Shown here: positions 55,692-64,000 of the stretch, one piece after another
Position numbering within the stretch: position 1 is the first letter of the stretch
Layout: every line of letters starts with the position of its first letter
NCBI GenBank assembly: GCA_951799405.1
Contig: OX637344.1
Coordinates: forward strand, 8,618,001-8,682,000
DNA from: Agapetus fuscipes
Lineage: Eukaryota > Arthropoda > Insecta > Trichoptera > Glossosomatidae
Direction: 5' to 3'
Length of the DNA stretch: 64,000 bases
Position numbers and translations under genes: made by a program
The notes under the pieces: generated by a model
The model's database searches: none
What the model saw: the letters and a program-made list of their open reading frames with translations, nothing else
What the model was told of the DNA's origin: nothing

Positions 55692-55809
55692 GCCAACGAC
55701 ACGCGGTGTACCTGAGCGGTCACCCATCCAAGTACTGTCCGCGCCCAATGTTGCTTAACTTCGGTGATCTATGGGAACCGGTGCTTTCAACATGGCTAAC
55801 GTCGTTGAC
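55692..55809 (-). rRNA. 5S rRNA-like sequence (pseudogene or SINE head)
   Basis: 118 bp on the minus strand, close to the 120 nt of animal 5S rRNA. Recognisable blocks: 5' GTCAACGAC, ATGTTGAAAGCACCGGTTC, ATCACCGAAGTTAAGCAAC (box A), TTGGGCGCGG (intermediate element), AGTACTTGGATGGGTGACCG (box C), and 3' ACACCGCGTGTCGTTGGC, which pairs with the 5' end. A few positions differ from typical 5S (CCCATAGATC for the usual CTCGTCCGATC; CAGG for TGGG). No T-run terminator follows. Transcription would continue into the SineC head 6 bp downstream. Probably a captured or composite Pol III unit rather than a functional 5S gene. Confidence 0.85.
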
Positions 55810-55971
55810 ATTAGGGAGGTATGATGAAAAATGCGAGAGAAAATTACAGATATCGAGGGCTACGAGGTGTGAGAGGATATGAAGGACTAGATCTACACAA
55901 AAAAAGGTTGGCATTGGATGTAATGGGAATCAAAGGCGAATTGGAAATGTGAAATTTTGAGGCTTGAATCC

Positions 55972-56262
55972 GGTCGATAGCTCAGTTGGCAGATGATGAT
56001 GATGATAATTTAATATACGCTGTTTTGTAAAGATTGTCACTCCAAGGGCGAATGTTTGCTTTCTATGCCGAGGGCTAGAGTTCAATTCTAACCAAGGGTG
56101 TCATAAAAATACTGGCTAAGGCTTACTCAGTCTTCAAAATAAATGAAAACCAGCCCCTTGTGGGATATCCTCACTTCACGTGAAAAGGTTGGCGTAAGGA
56201 CAGCTTCCTTACTTGTAAATATAAGTGGGCTCTGAACGCCACAAGCATGAAGTTACCGCTTA
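55972..56262 (+). mobile_element. SineB copy with insertion in its tRNA head
   Basis: CCGGTCGATAGCTCAGTTGG is followed by about 55 bp of foreign sequence (GATGATGATGATAATTTAAT...) before the head resumes at GTTTGCTTTCTATGCCGAGG. The body then runs to CGCCACAAGCATGAAGTT. The insertion separates box A from box B. Confidence 0.7.
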
Positions 56263-56335
56263 TGTATTTAAATATTTAATTTAAATTACATACATTTTTA
56301 TATTTACGTGACGGTGGGGAATTCACGCAATATTG

Positions 56336-56632
56336 ACTGATCCGTAGTCTAGTGGTTAGCGCTTCGGGCTTGTACATGGAAGGTCGTGGGTTCGAATTCC
56401 GGTGAAACCAAACAACTACTACTAACGTTTTCAAATCTGCTCTTCGCTGGTTTGAAAAATTCATACACCTTTACCAATGACTGGTCACCAAAGGTCCATC
56501 CAGCCTTGCAGCATCAAGGACTTGCTTGATAATTGGCGCTTCCTATAGCGACGACCAAGCTCGCAGAGAGCTCTTGAGGTGAGATTCACACAAAAACAGC
56601 GCTCACCAAATAAATCATCCTAATAATATTAT
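56336..56632 (+). mobile_element. SineC reference copy, full length
   Basis: tRNA-derived head: GATCCGTAGTCTAGTGGTTA (box A) and CGTGGGTTCGAATTCCGG (box B). Body TCTGCTCTTCGCTGG, CACCTTTACCAATGACTGGT, CACCAAAGGTCCATCCAGCC, CGACGACCAAGCTCGCAGAG and AACAGCGCTCACCAAATAAA, then an AATAATATT tail. No protein. Confidence 0.85.
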
Positions 56633-57720
56633 TTATGTGTACTAGGGGTAAAAATTCCTTACAAATACCTACTCGTATTTTATTTGTTTCTTCTAAATAA
56701 ACTGTTCTCACTTTATGTGTTATATTATGGAATATTCAAACCTTAATACAGCCAATTTTTCTGTTCACTTTCCCACCTCCCATCTCCTCAGGGAAAATCA
56801 CTTATTTTCATGTCTGGCCATTGACACGGCGCATTATTATGATGAATGAAGGAAAAAGCAAATTTGGTGAATAAAACAATATTGAGACGATAGAAAAAAT
56901 ATCAGGTTATTTTATTTTCATCCTAAAATAAGTACTGCAGGTGTTGTTTTTTATTGAAGTATTATTTTACGAAAAACAACAACATACATAATTACATAGA
57001 AAACGTGTAAGTTTAGACAATTTAAGACCAATAACAATTTTATAATTGTAAAAATAAGTAATGCAAAAATATGCAAGGGAAAAAGATAGTAAAAACAAAA
57101 AAAGTGAATTTCAACAAAGAAATCTAACAAAATCAAAAGCAGTTAAAAGCTACTCGTACCATCGAAGTAAAACCAAATTATAAACAACAGCAAAAAGTTA
57201 AGAGAACAAAAAAAAAAAAAAATTATATTATTGTCAAATATAATCAAAGGCGATAGTCTCAGTAAAAGAAAGAAACTACGCCGTTTTGATTGATCGGACA
57301 AAATTATGAAACTGAACTGTCAGATGCTATTGGGTGATTAGTTAATAATTGTAGAATATAAGTGATTCTTGAAGTAAAATTTATTACTGTTTTACGAACG
57401 TGGAAATAAAATTGCGATTTGCCATCGTATTCCTAAACTTTACGCCGAGTACACAACATTGAAAATATACTGAACCATCGCGTAAATGCCGTAAACAAGA
57501 AAAAACCTATCGAGGAATAAACATCGCATTTAGAGAGTGTTTTTGTTTTTATACGTTACGCCATAGTGTCTTTGCGCAATTCTTGGGGTAGGAACTTGTT
57601 TATAAAGATCACACGAATCATCATTAATATATCTGCCTGTACCGTAATCTGTAAAGAACATTTTTTTTCAATTGTCCTTAGAATTGACTTTAAATTTAAA
57701 CAAGTTTATATTTGTTACAG
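56633..57720. other. Intronic DNA of the K2P gene (inferred); no repeat recognised
   Basis: AT-rich. It ends in the pyrimidine tract and acceptor TTTATATTTGTTACAG at 57720. I looked for the exon with the first half of the pore loop (ending ...ATAG, phase 1) and did not find it here. Confidence 0.5.
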
Positions 57721-57847
57721 GTTATGGCCACATCGCTCCAAAGACCCAGCTGGGAAAAGTAGCGACCATCTTCTACGCCATACTTGGGATCCCGCTGATG
57801 CTGCTATGTCTGTCAAACATCGGTAGCATTATGGCCACATCATTCAG
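57721..57847 (+). CDS. K2P (two-pore-domain) potassium channel, exon with GYG filter and M2
   Basis: 127 bp, entering in phase 1 and leaving in phase 2. It encodes (G)YGHIAPKT, the first selectivity-filter end, then QLGKVATIFYAILGIPLMLL and CLSNIGSIMATSF, the second membrane helix of a plasma-membrane K+ leak channel. The leading GT completes a Gly codon whose first G lies in the upstream exon. A split at this filter glycine is a known conserved intron site in K2P genes. Acceptor TTTGTTACAG is strong; donor TTCAG/gtttac is weaker but its phase fits the next exon. 'GHIAPKT' and 'LSNIG' are typical of invertebrate TWIK/KCNK18-like channels. The exact orthologue cannot be named. Degenerate tandem copies of its 3' half follow. 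Confidence 0.93.
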
Positions 57848-57864
57848 GTTTACTATTTTTTTAA

Positions 57865-58150
57865 CTTCTACGCCATATTCGGGATCCCGCGCATGCTATG
57901 TCTATCAAACATCGGAATCATTATAGTATCATCTTTCATGTACTAGATATCACTAACTCACTTAAAATCTCTTATGCCGTACTTGAGATTTTGCTGATGC
58001 TGCTATGTCTATTAAAAATCGGTAGCATTATTATCACATCCTCAGTTACACCAAATAAAAGACTGTTGTCTTCTACGCCGTACTTGGAATCTCGCTCAAG
58101 TTGCTTATGTCTATTACACATCGGTTGCATTAGGGACACATTTTTCAGGT
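57865..58150 (+). pseudogene. Three degenerate tandem copies of the K2P exon 3' half
   Basis: Copies at about 57865-57946, 57969-58048 and 58068-58150 match exon positions 57771-57850 (CTTCTACGCCATACTTGGGA through the donor). Copy 1 keeps FYAIFGIPRMLCLSNIG but lost one codon and ends in TAG. Copy 2 keeps LLMLLCLLKIGSIIITS. Copy 3 is frameshifted after TACGCCGTACTTGGAATCTC but keeps TTTTTCAG/GTATGC at the donor. None has a usable acceptor or intact frame, so they look dead. Period is about 100 bp. Confidence 0.85.
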
Positions 58151-58668
58151 ATGCTCATTCCTTAAGTCCATTGTGTCCCGAAGGATCTTTTATTAGTAGT
58201 AGCTCCATTAATAAGTGGTAGCCAATAAATTAGCAATTGATTGAAATTGTAAAAACAATGTGCTTCTTGCACCAAATTATAAGGATTTTGACGATATGTT
58301 TTGAGTCCTGTCTTGACTTAACCTGTCTAATCCACAGTCAACAGCTAAGTCCTTCTAACATTGGCTTACTCTTCATTTCTGCAATCTGGAATCCGTAGAC
58401 GACCATGCAGGTATTTTATGGTACGTGGAAAAAAATCCATCCAGCTACTGAATACCTTCTACATTAGCTTTGATTTTCTTCTTGTTCTTCTTTTATTCGC
58501 CCCTTATAAAATATAAACATCATCTCTGTGATTGCGTATCTAAATACGGTAAGGTTGGCTCAAGGTGATGTGTGTCAGTAAGCTCCTGAAATGTATTTGA
58601 AAAGGCCTTTATTGACTTAGGTCTAGAAATTGGAGACACGTGTAAATTTGTAATCAAATTTGTTACAG
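58151..58668. other. K2P intron, remainder
   Basis: No recognised repeat. Ends in the acceptor AATTTGTTACAG at 58668. Confidence 0.5.
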
Positions 58669-58758
58669 GTTTTTGTACTGGAGGGTTTGCTGTTATGTGT
58701 GTACGAAGAAACCTAAAAAACGAAGACACAGATCTGTGAGGGGATCAACGAGACAAAG
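58669..58758 (+). CDS. K2P potassium channel, exon after M2 (cytoplasmic basic segment)
   Basis: 90 bp between TTTGTTACAG and CAAAG/gtttgtaa. The first G completes the AG- codon of the previous exon (Arg), giving SFR then FLYWRVCCYVCTKKPKKRR and HRSVRGSTRQ. The end of M2 followed by 'YWRVCC(Y)VC..KPKR' is the expected continuation in arthropod K2P channels. The Lys/Arg cluster places it on the cytoplasmic side. It enters and leaves in phase 2, so it could be skipped without a frameshift. Confidence 0.93.
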
Positions 58759-58856
58759 GTTTGTAAATTTTTGAGCTTAGTTAATGTAACTAAAATGCAA
58801 ATTTAGTTAAAAATCACGAGTTAAAGTAAACGGTTAAAGTAAACACAATGATGTGA

Positions 58857-58990
58857 GAGTTGTTTTAAATATTTTTAAAATAAATTTCCAGTTTTCATTA
58901 GACACATTGGTCCAGTACACATACAAGTATTGTTCATGTGAAATAACGTCTGATGGGCATAAGACAAACAAGTACTAAGGGGACGATATA
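58857..58990 (-). repeat. RepH fragment
   Basis: CAGTTTTCATTAGACACATT, GGTCCAGTACACATACAAGT and GGGCATAAGACAAACAAGTA (plus reading). Confidence 0.6.
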
Positions 58991-59586
58991 TCTTTGCAAA
59001 ATAAAATTGTAGATTATACTCGTGTATCCAGCCCTCTTAGCACCAAAAAGCGGACAGTAACTTCGCAAATGTATCTTCACTTTGTTATAACATTAGCAAT
59101 TTCACTTATTTGATCCATCCGTTTTTTCCTCGGTATGGCTAATAAAAGCTTGTATTAATTCTCTTGCCTAGTTTCCTACTCAAATGTCTAAAGTTTTGCC
59201 TTTATCGTTGAGCGTGTAGACTGCCTGGAAATATACACGTGAGCAACTTTCTGATGTACAAATGTTCGTCTTTGTATTGCGAGCCGGCGCGGCGGTTGAA
59301 TAAGTTTGCCATATAAATCCTCACTTGCCGCATCGTTAAACAATATGAAATATGGAGAAATGAAGAGATAACTAATGCCATTATTAAGACTGATGGAAGC
59401 TGTTTCATCATAGTTCTCATATGAAGCATAATTTTAATTAATTTTAATGTGTAAAGTTTGATTATCAATTAATTAATGAAAAAATAGGTTATTCTAATTA
59501 TAGTGTACTCTAACAGCCATCAACACGCTGGGCAGAAGCCTATTGTTAGATTTATAAATATTATTGAAAAGCACTAAAAACGTATA

Positions 59587-59690
59587 TTCTTCTTAAAGTG
59601 CCATTTCTATCAAAGATCGGTGATCATCATGGCTATTTTGACCTTAAATGCTACGGCTAGAAACAGGGAACAAATGACTCTATGTATTAG
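59587..59690 (+). repeat. RepI fragment
   Basis: GTGCCATTTCTATCAAAGAT, CGGTGATCATCATGGCTATT and GCTACGGCTAGAAACAGG. Confidence 0.5.
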
Positions 59691-60036
59691 ACTTATTTAA
59701 GAATTTTATACTCTTTTGACAACATCAGTATGTCTTTTCGGTACATGAAATAAGTCATGTCCTCGCCCACTTTCATTTCTCCCTTCTTCATTGCAGGAAC
59801 ATAGTAAATATAGCATTCTCTGTACACCCATATATTTTCTAATTTTAAAGAAAAAAAACCCTTGATTGCCGTTTTAGTTCTATACGACTCAAATCACAGA
59901 AAATATGTGTTCGAACCATTAAATGAAACCGAGACAGTGGCCGAGCAAGTCGAGACGGTGCGTGGCTTTGACCGGTGTGTTTCAAATAAAATAAACGCTG
60001 GTTCATGATTGACGCTGAGCTAACATGTCGTTCCCT

Positions 60037-60297
60037 TAGTGTTTGTTTGTCTTATGTCCATCAGAGGTAATTTCACATAATCAATATTTGTGTGTGTACT
60101 GAACCAATGTGTCTTATGAAAACTGGAAATTTAATGGATTTATTTAAAAATATTTAAAACAACTATCACATTTTCGTGACATTTTTTTCTTAGCTCAGAT
60201 TGTGTAGAATGTGATTCTTAAGACAACTCCATTGAAAAGTTATCTTTGAATCAAATGGTAGATAAGCAAAATAAGCACTGGGCAGACAATGTGTCAA
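60037..60297 (+). repeat. RepH copy (reference)
   Basis: AGTGTTTGTTTGTCTTATGT, CATCAGAGGTAATTTCACAT, ACCAATGTGTCTTATGAAAA, TTAGCTCAGATTGTGTAGAA and CTGGGCAGACAATGTG. A SineD-like head scrap (GTGGCCGAGCAAGTCGAGAC) precedes it at 59938. Confidence 0.65.
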
Positions 60298-61259
60298 AAG
60301 GATTGTAAAGCAAGGATGCTTCATAGATTTTTAAAGGTAATTACCTACATCGTTCGCCTTACAGATGATTTTTTATAATCTACAAAAAAATCATCTTTAT
60401 AACAACAGCGTTTTGTTATTTCTCTTCTGATTGAGTACCTACCGCAGGAAAAAAACATTTTCCGCATCAGAAAAAAAGCATGGATGATAGAGGAGTGTTG
60501 GCTTTTATATAAAGAAGCCCGAGCTGAGTGCATCACGCGCTCAAAACTATCATAACCTGAGCTGTCTACACCAAGTATGCGCTAACTTACACGTATAACA
60601 TCATCCACTGCGAGGGATGAACAGGGTTCGACTTTGGAGCATGAAAAATTGCGTTTGCGTGCTGCAGGCAACCTTTTACTTATTCTGCAGTACAATGCGA
60701 GTAAGCTAGGAAACAAAATTGGATACGGTGAATGTTTTAAAAGTCTAGAATGTAAAGATGTTGGTGTTAAAAATGGCTTTGATGTCGAAATGGAATCATA
60801 AAATCGGAAATTTTGTGTACTCTTTTGCACTCGGTGAGCGGTTCGTATTCAAATGGTTAGCGTTTCGGGCTTTCAAGGTTGTTAGTTCCACTAATCTAAT
60901 CTAAGTTGCAAAGATATGTAACATTGTAAAAAATCAAAAGGCTCCTTGCTGTGTTAAAAAAGGCATCTGCATTTATTTAAAAAAAATGATCACAACGTTA
61001 GCTTAATGTTACTTACATTACGTGGGTTTCGCTGGAAAATTGGCGCTTCCTTAACAACGACCAAACTCGTAAAGTTCTTTTAAGGTGTGATTCACACAGC
61101 ACCAAGATACGTTGAATTATAAAGTAACATATAAGTATTTTAAATTTTAGTTTAACCTTACATTTATTTACCTTTCATTTTCACTTTCACACAATGAAAT
61201 ACTCGCAGTAACACCTCTTTAAGTGACAAATTATTTTGGAATTATTTTTTGTTTGCGCA
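60298..61259. other. Intronic, SINE and RepA scraps only
   Basis: SineC head scrap at 60840-60890, RepA tail scrap at 60893-60930 (CTAATCTAAGTTGCAAAGAT), SineC body scrap at 61033-61100. Confidence 0.45.
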
Positions 61260-61425
61260 TGTGTATTTAATAATTAATTATTATATTTTGTATTGTTTGT
61301 GTATAAACCGTCAGGTATAATTTTTTTAAAATTAAAATGATCTAAGATCGAAAACGTTAGTAAAATTAAAGAATAAATAATTGTAAAAGTGAAAATATAA
61401 AACAGTGTTTGATTTAAGTCCTTAA
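61260..61425 (+). repeat. Solo Penelope-like end with decayed hammerhead-like core
   Basis: CGTCAGGTATAA, a GATCTAAGATC hairpin, GAAAACGTTAGTAAAATT, then GTGAAAATATAAAACAGTGT. This is the same order as the end of the 50351-51892 element read on its own strand. Confidence 0.5.
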
Positions 61426-61439
61426 ATAAAATAAATAAT

Positions 61440-61612
61440 TTATAATTGTTTATTTAAATGCATTATTAATTAATAATTACCCAATAAAATCTTTTGAACC
61501 AGGTTCAAATTTATGGTCAAATGACCCAGGCGGGGATCGAACCAACGTTATATTCTATTCCAAATACGCTAAAAAGATCAGCCCGCTTGACCCCTCGGCC
61601 ATAACACCGAAA
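61440..61612 (-). mobile_element. SineD copy of the AT-insert subfamily
   Basis: ATTATTAATTAATAATTACC, CAGGCGGGGATCGAACCAAC and CTTGACCCCTCGGCCATAAC (inverse of the Ser-like head). Confidence 0.75.
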
Positions 61613-61977
61613 AACTCTTGCTTAGTAACTGAGTTTTGGACATCTAACGCCCACAACAACAGTGAAAATTTAAATCTTTACTTAATACCTTATTAGACTT
61701 ATGGTTCGTTAACTTAAGGTTTCAACTTTATGATAGAGACTGATTTTTAGCATGTTTGTTCAGGTGAGCGTGTTCTTTATTTTCTCGGGGCACTTCGTGT
61801 TTGTTCACGAGGATTTCCGATAAGCCACGAGGAGGCAGAACAAGCGGGGAGCTCCACCCGAAGTTGGTGAAAGTTGAAGAGTGCACCAACTTAGCAAGTC
61901 ATTCACGAGCTCACTCTAAATAACACGATGCGAAACTTCAGTCTTTATAATTTTTCTTTCAAGAAATTACAAAAAAA

Positions 61978-62115
61978 CGCCACTAAGTTACACATGAAGT
62001 GTAACTCCCTGCTACGTTTTCCCTGAAGGGTTGCATGTGGCTAGTGTAACCTTTTTATTTTTATAAGTGAGGGGGCCGGCTTTGCGCCATTAACTTCAGT
62101 TGAAGAGAGGTTGAA
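61978..62115 (-). mobile_element. SineB 3' part next to a K2P acceptor
   Basis: AGTTACACATGAAGTGTAAC, TTTTCCCTGAAGGGTTGCAT and GGGGGCCGGCTTTGCGCC match the inverse of the SineB end. The fragment stops about 62 bp before the exon acceptor at 62177. Confidence 0.7.
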
Positions 62116-62177
62116 GCGATTTTTGCAGTAAGTTTTATACTCACAAAATGAAATATGTTATTTTATTTGATGAACAG

Positions 62178-62297
62178 CATTCGTCAGCGTGGCAGACCTT
62201 CAGTTCGCAAGCCTGTGCGGAATTCCCAGAGATCAGCTGACAGTGGACTACCTGTGGACGACATGCCTGTGCATTCATATTCGGATACAGAGTGCAG
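62178..62297 (+). CDS. K2P potassium channel, cytoplasmic-linker exon
   Basis: 120 bp, phase 2 in and phase 2 out. The leading C completes the AG- codon (Ser) of the 58758 donor, giving STRQ-S-IRQRGRPSVRKPV, then RNSQRSADSGLPVDDMPVHS and YSDTEC. This Ser/Arg-rich segment belongs to the loop between M2 and M3. RNSQRSAD and HSYSD offer basophilic-kinase-like Ser sites (inference). Acceptor TTTGATGAACAG has a weak pyrimidine tract; donor TGCAG/gtacgg is fair. Other frames stop within the exon, which supports this reading. Confidence 0.88.
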
Positions 62298-62843
62298 GTA
62301 CGGAAAATATTTATCACTCTAGCATCAAAATAGCAAGTAGGGCTTTGTTAATTAATGATTCAATTTAAACGTTGTCTTGTCAGATTTTTTTTGTACCGGT
62401 AAGGTTAAATCAGCTTTTACAAGAAACTTTATTCTTTTTGTGCAACTTAGATGCTGTAGCAAGATTTTAAAGCTTATACGGCCAGCTGTTGACACTAGAG
62501 AGTTGCAGTCATGAACTGGAGTTTCTGGACGTTTCGGCTATGTCTGCGATGGGCTTATCAGCATGGAGATGATTTTGATTAAGCATTGATGATTATAGCT
62601 ATAAACATTGGTTCACAAAGGAAAATTTACCTTAATTTATTATTCTATTCGGATTACTGCTTAATTGTTGTATAAGAACTTACTTTATTTTGAAAGCTTC
62701 TTTGAACTCGTTTCTGATGTCTTCAGGAGGCATCCATCTTGCGTTACTAACAAGAATAAACTGGATATAAGATATAATTTATTTTTCATGCATTTTTTAA
62801 TAAGCACATTTTGCAAGTTCACAACTTATTTTTTCATGTGCAG
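62298..62843. other. K2P intron
   Basis: No copies of the preceding exon. A short repeat fragment at 62505-62580 (GGCTATGTCTGCGATGGGCT) is shared with 12400-12490. Ends TTTTTTCATGTGCAG. Confidence 0.55.
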
Positions 62844-63022
62844 GTATCAAGATGAGACTTCTCCAAGGAACCGTCATCTCAGGATATCTCAGATGTCCCG
62901 CTTCAGTGACAGCACAGCTCAAGGTGGACCTGGAGGAGCGTATCCTGGAAGACTGTCTGGAAGAGGCAGGGGATCTGTCAGGGCGCAGAGATCCCATAGC
63001 CAGGTGCCTACAAGAGTAGCAG
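62844..63022 (+). CDS. K2P potassium channel, second cytoplasmic-linker exon
   Basis: 179 bp, phase 2 in, phase 1 out. The first G completes Arg after TEC, then YQDETSPRNRHLRISQMSRF, SDSTAQGGPGGAYPG and RLSGRGRGSVRAQRSHSQVP-TRVA. Acceptor TTTTTTCATGTGCAG and donor GTAGCAG/gtaagg are both strong. The segment is basic and Ser-rich, part of the M2-M3 cytoplasmic loop; the M3 exon must lie beyond the window. A second frame (EERILEDCLEEAGDLSGRRD) is open over the 3' half but conflicts with the phase chain. The 3' half and donor recur three times downstream. Confidence 0.85.
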
Positions 63023-63063
63023 GTAAGGAAATACATAATCCAGCCTTACAGAAACTGTTCAAG

Positions 63064-63403
63064 GTATTCTGGTAGAATACTGTCTGGAAGAGGCAGAAAA
63101 TCTGTCAGAGCGCAGAGATCCCAAAGTCAGGTGCCCACAAGGGTAGCAAGTAAGGACATGATTAACCCATAACCCTTACAGCAACTCGTCAAGGTACCTA
63201 GGTATTTTGGTAAAATTCTGTCTGGTAGAGGTAGAGGATCTCTCAGAGCGCAGAGATCCCATAGTCAGGTGCCTACAAGTAAGTACAGTAGCAGGTAAGA
63301 AAATAATGAAACCAAGCTTACAACAACTAGTCAAGGGGCTAAACCTAGTAGGAGACTGCCTAGAGGAGGCAGAGGATCTGTCAGAGCAAAAAGATCTTAC
63401 AAA
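63064..63403 (+). repeat. Three tandem copies of the 3' half of the second linker exon
   Basis: Copies at 63064-63193, 63194-63335 and 63336-63403 (last one partial) repeat 62944-63063, including the intron start and TTACAG.AACT.GTCAAGG. Each keeps the same frame: ILSGRGRKSVRAQRSQSQVP, ILSGRGRGSLRAQRSHSQVP, RRLPRGGRGSVRAKRS. Donors are kept in phase 1 (GCAA/gtaagg at 63150, ACAA/gtaagt at 63279). AG dinucleotides before 63076, 63203 and 63352 would give the right entry phase. Possible alternative exons, but pyrimidine tracts are poor. Confidence 0.8.
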
Positions 63404-63462
63404 CTCAAACTCTGGGTTTTGCTTGAAAGTGACAAACAAGCTTGTTTAAGTCTCAAATTAGG

Positions 63463-63505
63463 AATGACTTACACAATATGTGTAGCTTAGTTGCGTTAGC
63501 GTTCC
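63463..63505 (+). mobile_element. SineB tail fragment
   Basis: CACAATATGTGTAGCTTAGT followed by TGCGTTAGCGTTC. Confidence 0.6.
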
Positions 63506-63642
63506 TACTAAGAGAGGTAAATGAGTAAAATATGTTATATAAATGGTACAGCCAGTGTTACGAAAGATTTAGCGCTCCCTATTGACGAATAAGCCTGAAG
63601 ACTTATGTGGTCACATTATGTGGCCAGTTAAAATAAATTTCG

Positions 63643-63850
63643 ACTGTATGGATGATAAAAGACGAACGAAAAAAGCGTACAGAGAAAATGTCAGAGAAAT
63701 GTGTGGAAGGGGAAGGCTGAGGAAGGAATGAATAGACCAATGGTGAGATCGCAAAAAAATGGAACCCGCAGAGTGAGAATAAGAGAAGAGCATGTGTGAG
63801 GAAAGTGATAGATGTGAAGGGAAGGGATATGCAAGGAAGAGACGCATCTG
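63643..63850 (+). pseudogene. RTE-like LINE C-terminal relic
   Basis: Frame MDDKRRTKKAYRENVREMCG, then RGRLRKE and a stop, aligns with NDERLTKRVYAATMNGSRGR-GRPRKVW of the intact LINE at 12850-15102. Stops and shifts follow. Confidence 0.6.
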
Positions 63851-64000
63851 CGGAGGTACTGGCCACCCCTTGTGAAATGGTGGTAGGATACAATATAGGA
63901 AAGTATTTCGTTCATTTTCTAAACTTAACAATTAGTTTTGTTATCTTCAAATGGGAAAAATACAAACCAAAAATAAGTACTATGGACTTTTCACTTTTTC

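Larger units (their letters stand above)
58759..62177. other. K2P intron, 3.4 kb, with inserted repeats
   Basis: Contains RepH (58857-58990, 60037-60297), RepI, SineD, SineC scraps (60840-60890, 61033-61100), a Penelope-like end and a SineB copy. No additional K2P exon seen. Confidence 0.6.

Noticed and set aside
55692..55809. Functional 5S rRNA gene
   Set aside because: Several changes from typical 5S at conserved loop positions, no T-run terminator, single copy, and direct junction to a SINE. Kept as 5S-like instead.
56336..56405. tRNA gene
   Set aside because: Head of a SineC copy, repeated elsewhere with the same body.
62929..63034. Alternative reading of the second linker exon (EERILEDCLEEAGDLSGRRD frame)
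   Set aside because: Open over the 3' half and its copies, but it conflicts with the phase dictated by the three upstream junctions and by the acceptor at 62843.

Overview
The window looks like intronic and intergenic DNA from a repeat-rich, AT-rich animal genome, most likely an arthropod. Three things support this: spliced exons with GT/AG junctions, tRNA-derived SINEs, and LINE and Penelope-like retroelements. There are no bacterial operons, ribosome binding sites or CRISPR arrays. The species cannot be named from the sequence.

The only host protein-coding gene I can support is on the plus strand at the right end. It is a two-pore-domain (K2P/TWIK-type) potassium channel with four internal exons: 57721-57847, 58669-58758, 62178-62297 and 62844-63022. 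Every junction agrees in phase. The exons cover the second half of the first pore loop (GYG filter), the second membrane helix, and a long basic, Ser/Arg-rich cytoplasmic linker. The exons for M1 and the start of P1, and for M3-P2-M4, are not found here. Two of the four exons (the first and the fourth) are each followed by three degenerate tandem copies of their own 3' half and donor site, which is the most unusual structure in the window.

Nearly everything from 1 to 57 kb is mobile-element debris. I name recurring families as follows. RepA: ~250 bp, starts CCTTGACTTATAGG and ends in an (AATCTAT)-type tail, about 20 copies. SineB: tRNA head, ~350 bp, (GTTGC)n tail. SineC: tRNA head, ~300 bp, (ATT)n tail. 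SineD: Ser/Leu-tRNA-like head. HpE: hairpin elements with a hammerhead-like CTGATGA...GAAA motif. FbF: small fold-back elements. TirG: ~137-bp TIR element. RepH and RepI: other dispersed repeats. LINE relics of at least two kinds are scattered about.

Two retroelements still have long open frames. One is an RTE-like non-LTR reverse transcriptase, 5' truncated (12850-15102). The other is a Penelope-like element (50351-51892, minus) with a GIY-YIG endonuclease ORF and a 13-bp target-site duplication. A 5S rRNA-like sequence at 55692-55809 (minus) abuts the tRNA head of a SineC copy. Satellites and hairpins include an 18-bp minisatellite (16.7-17.4 kb), an ATCGAT-rich degenerate array (52.8-53.5 kb) and a perfect 101-bp inverted repeat (39222-39430). 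Family boundaries were set by eye and are approximate to about 10 bp.
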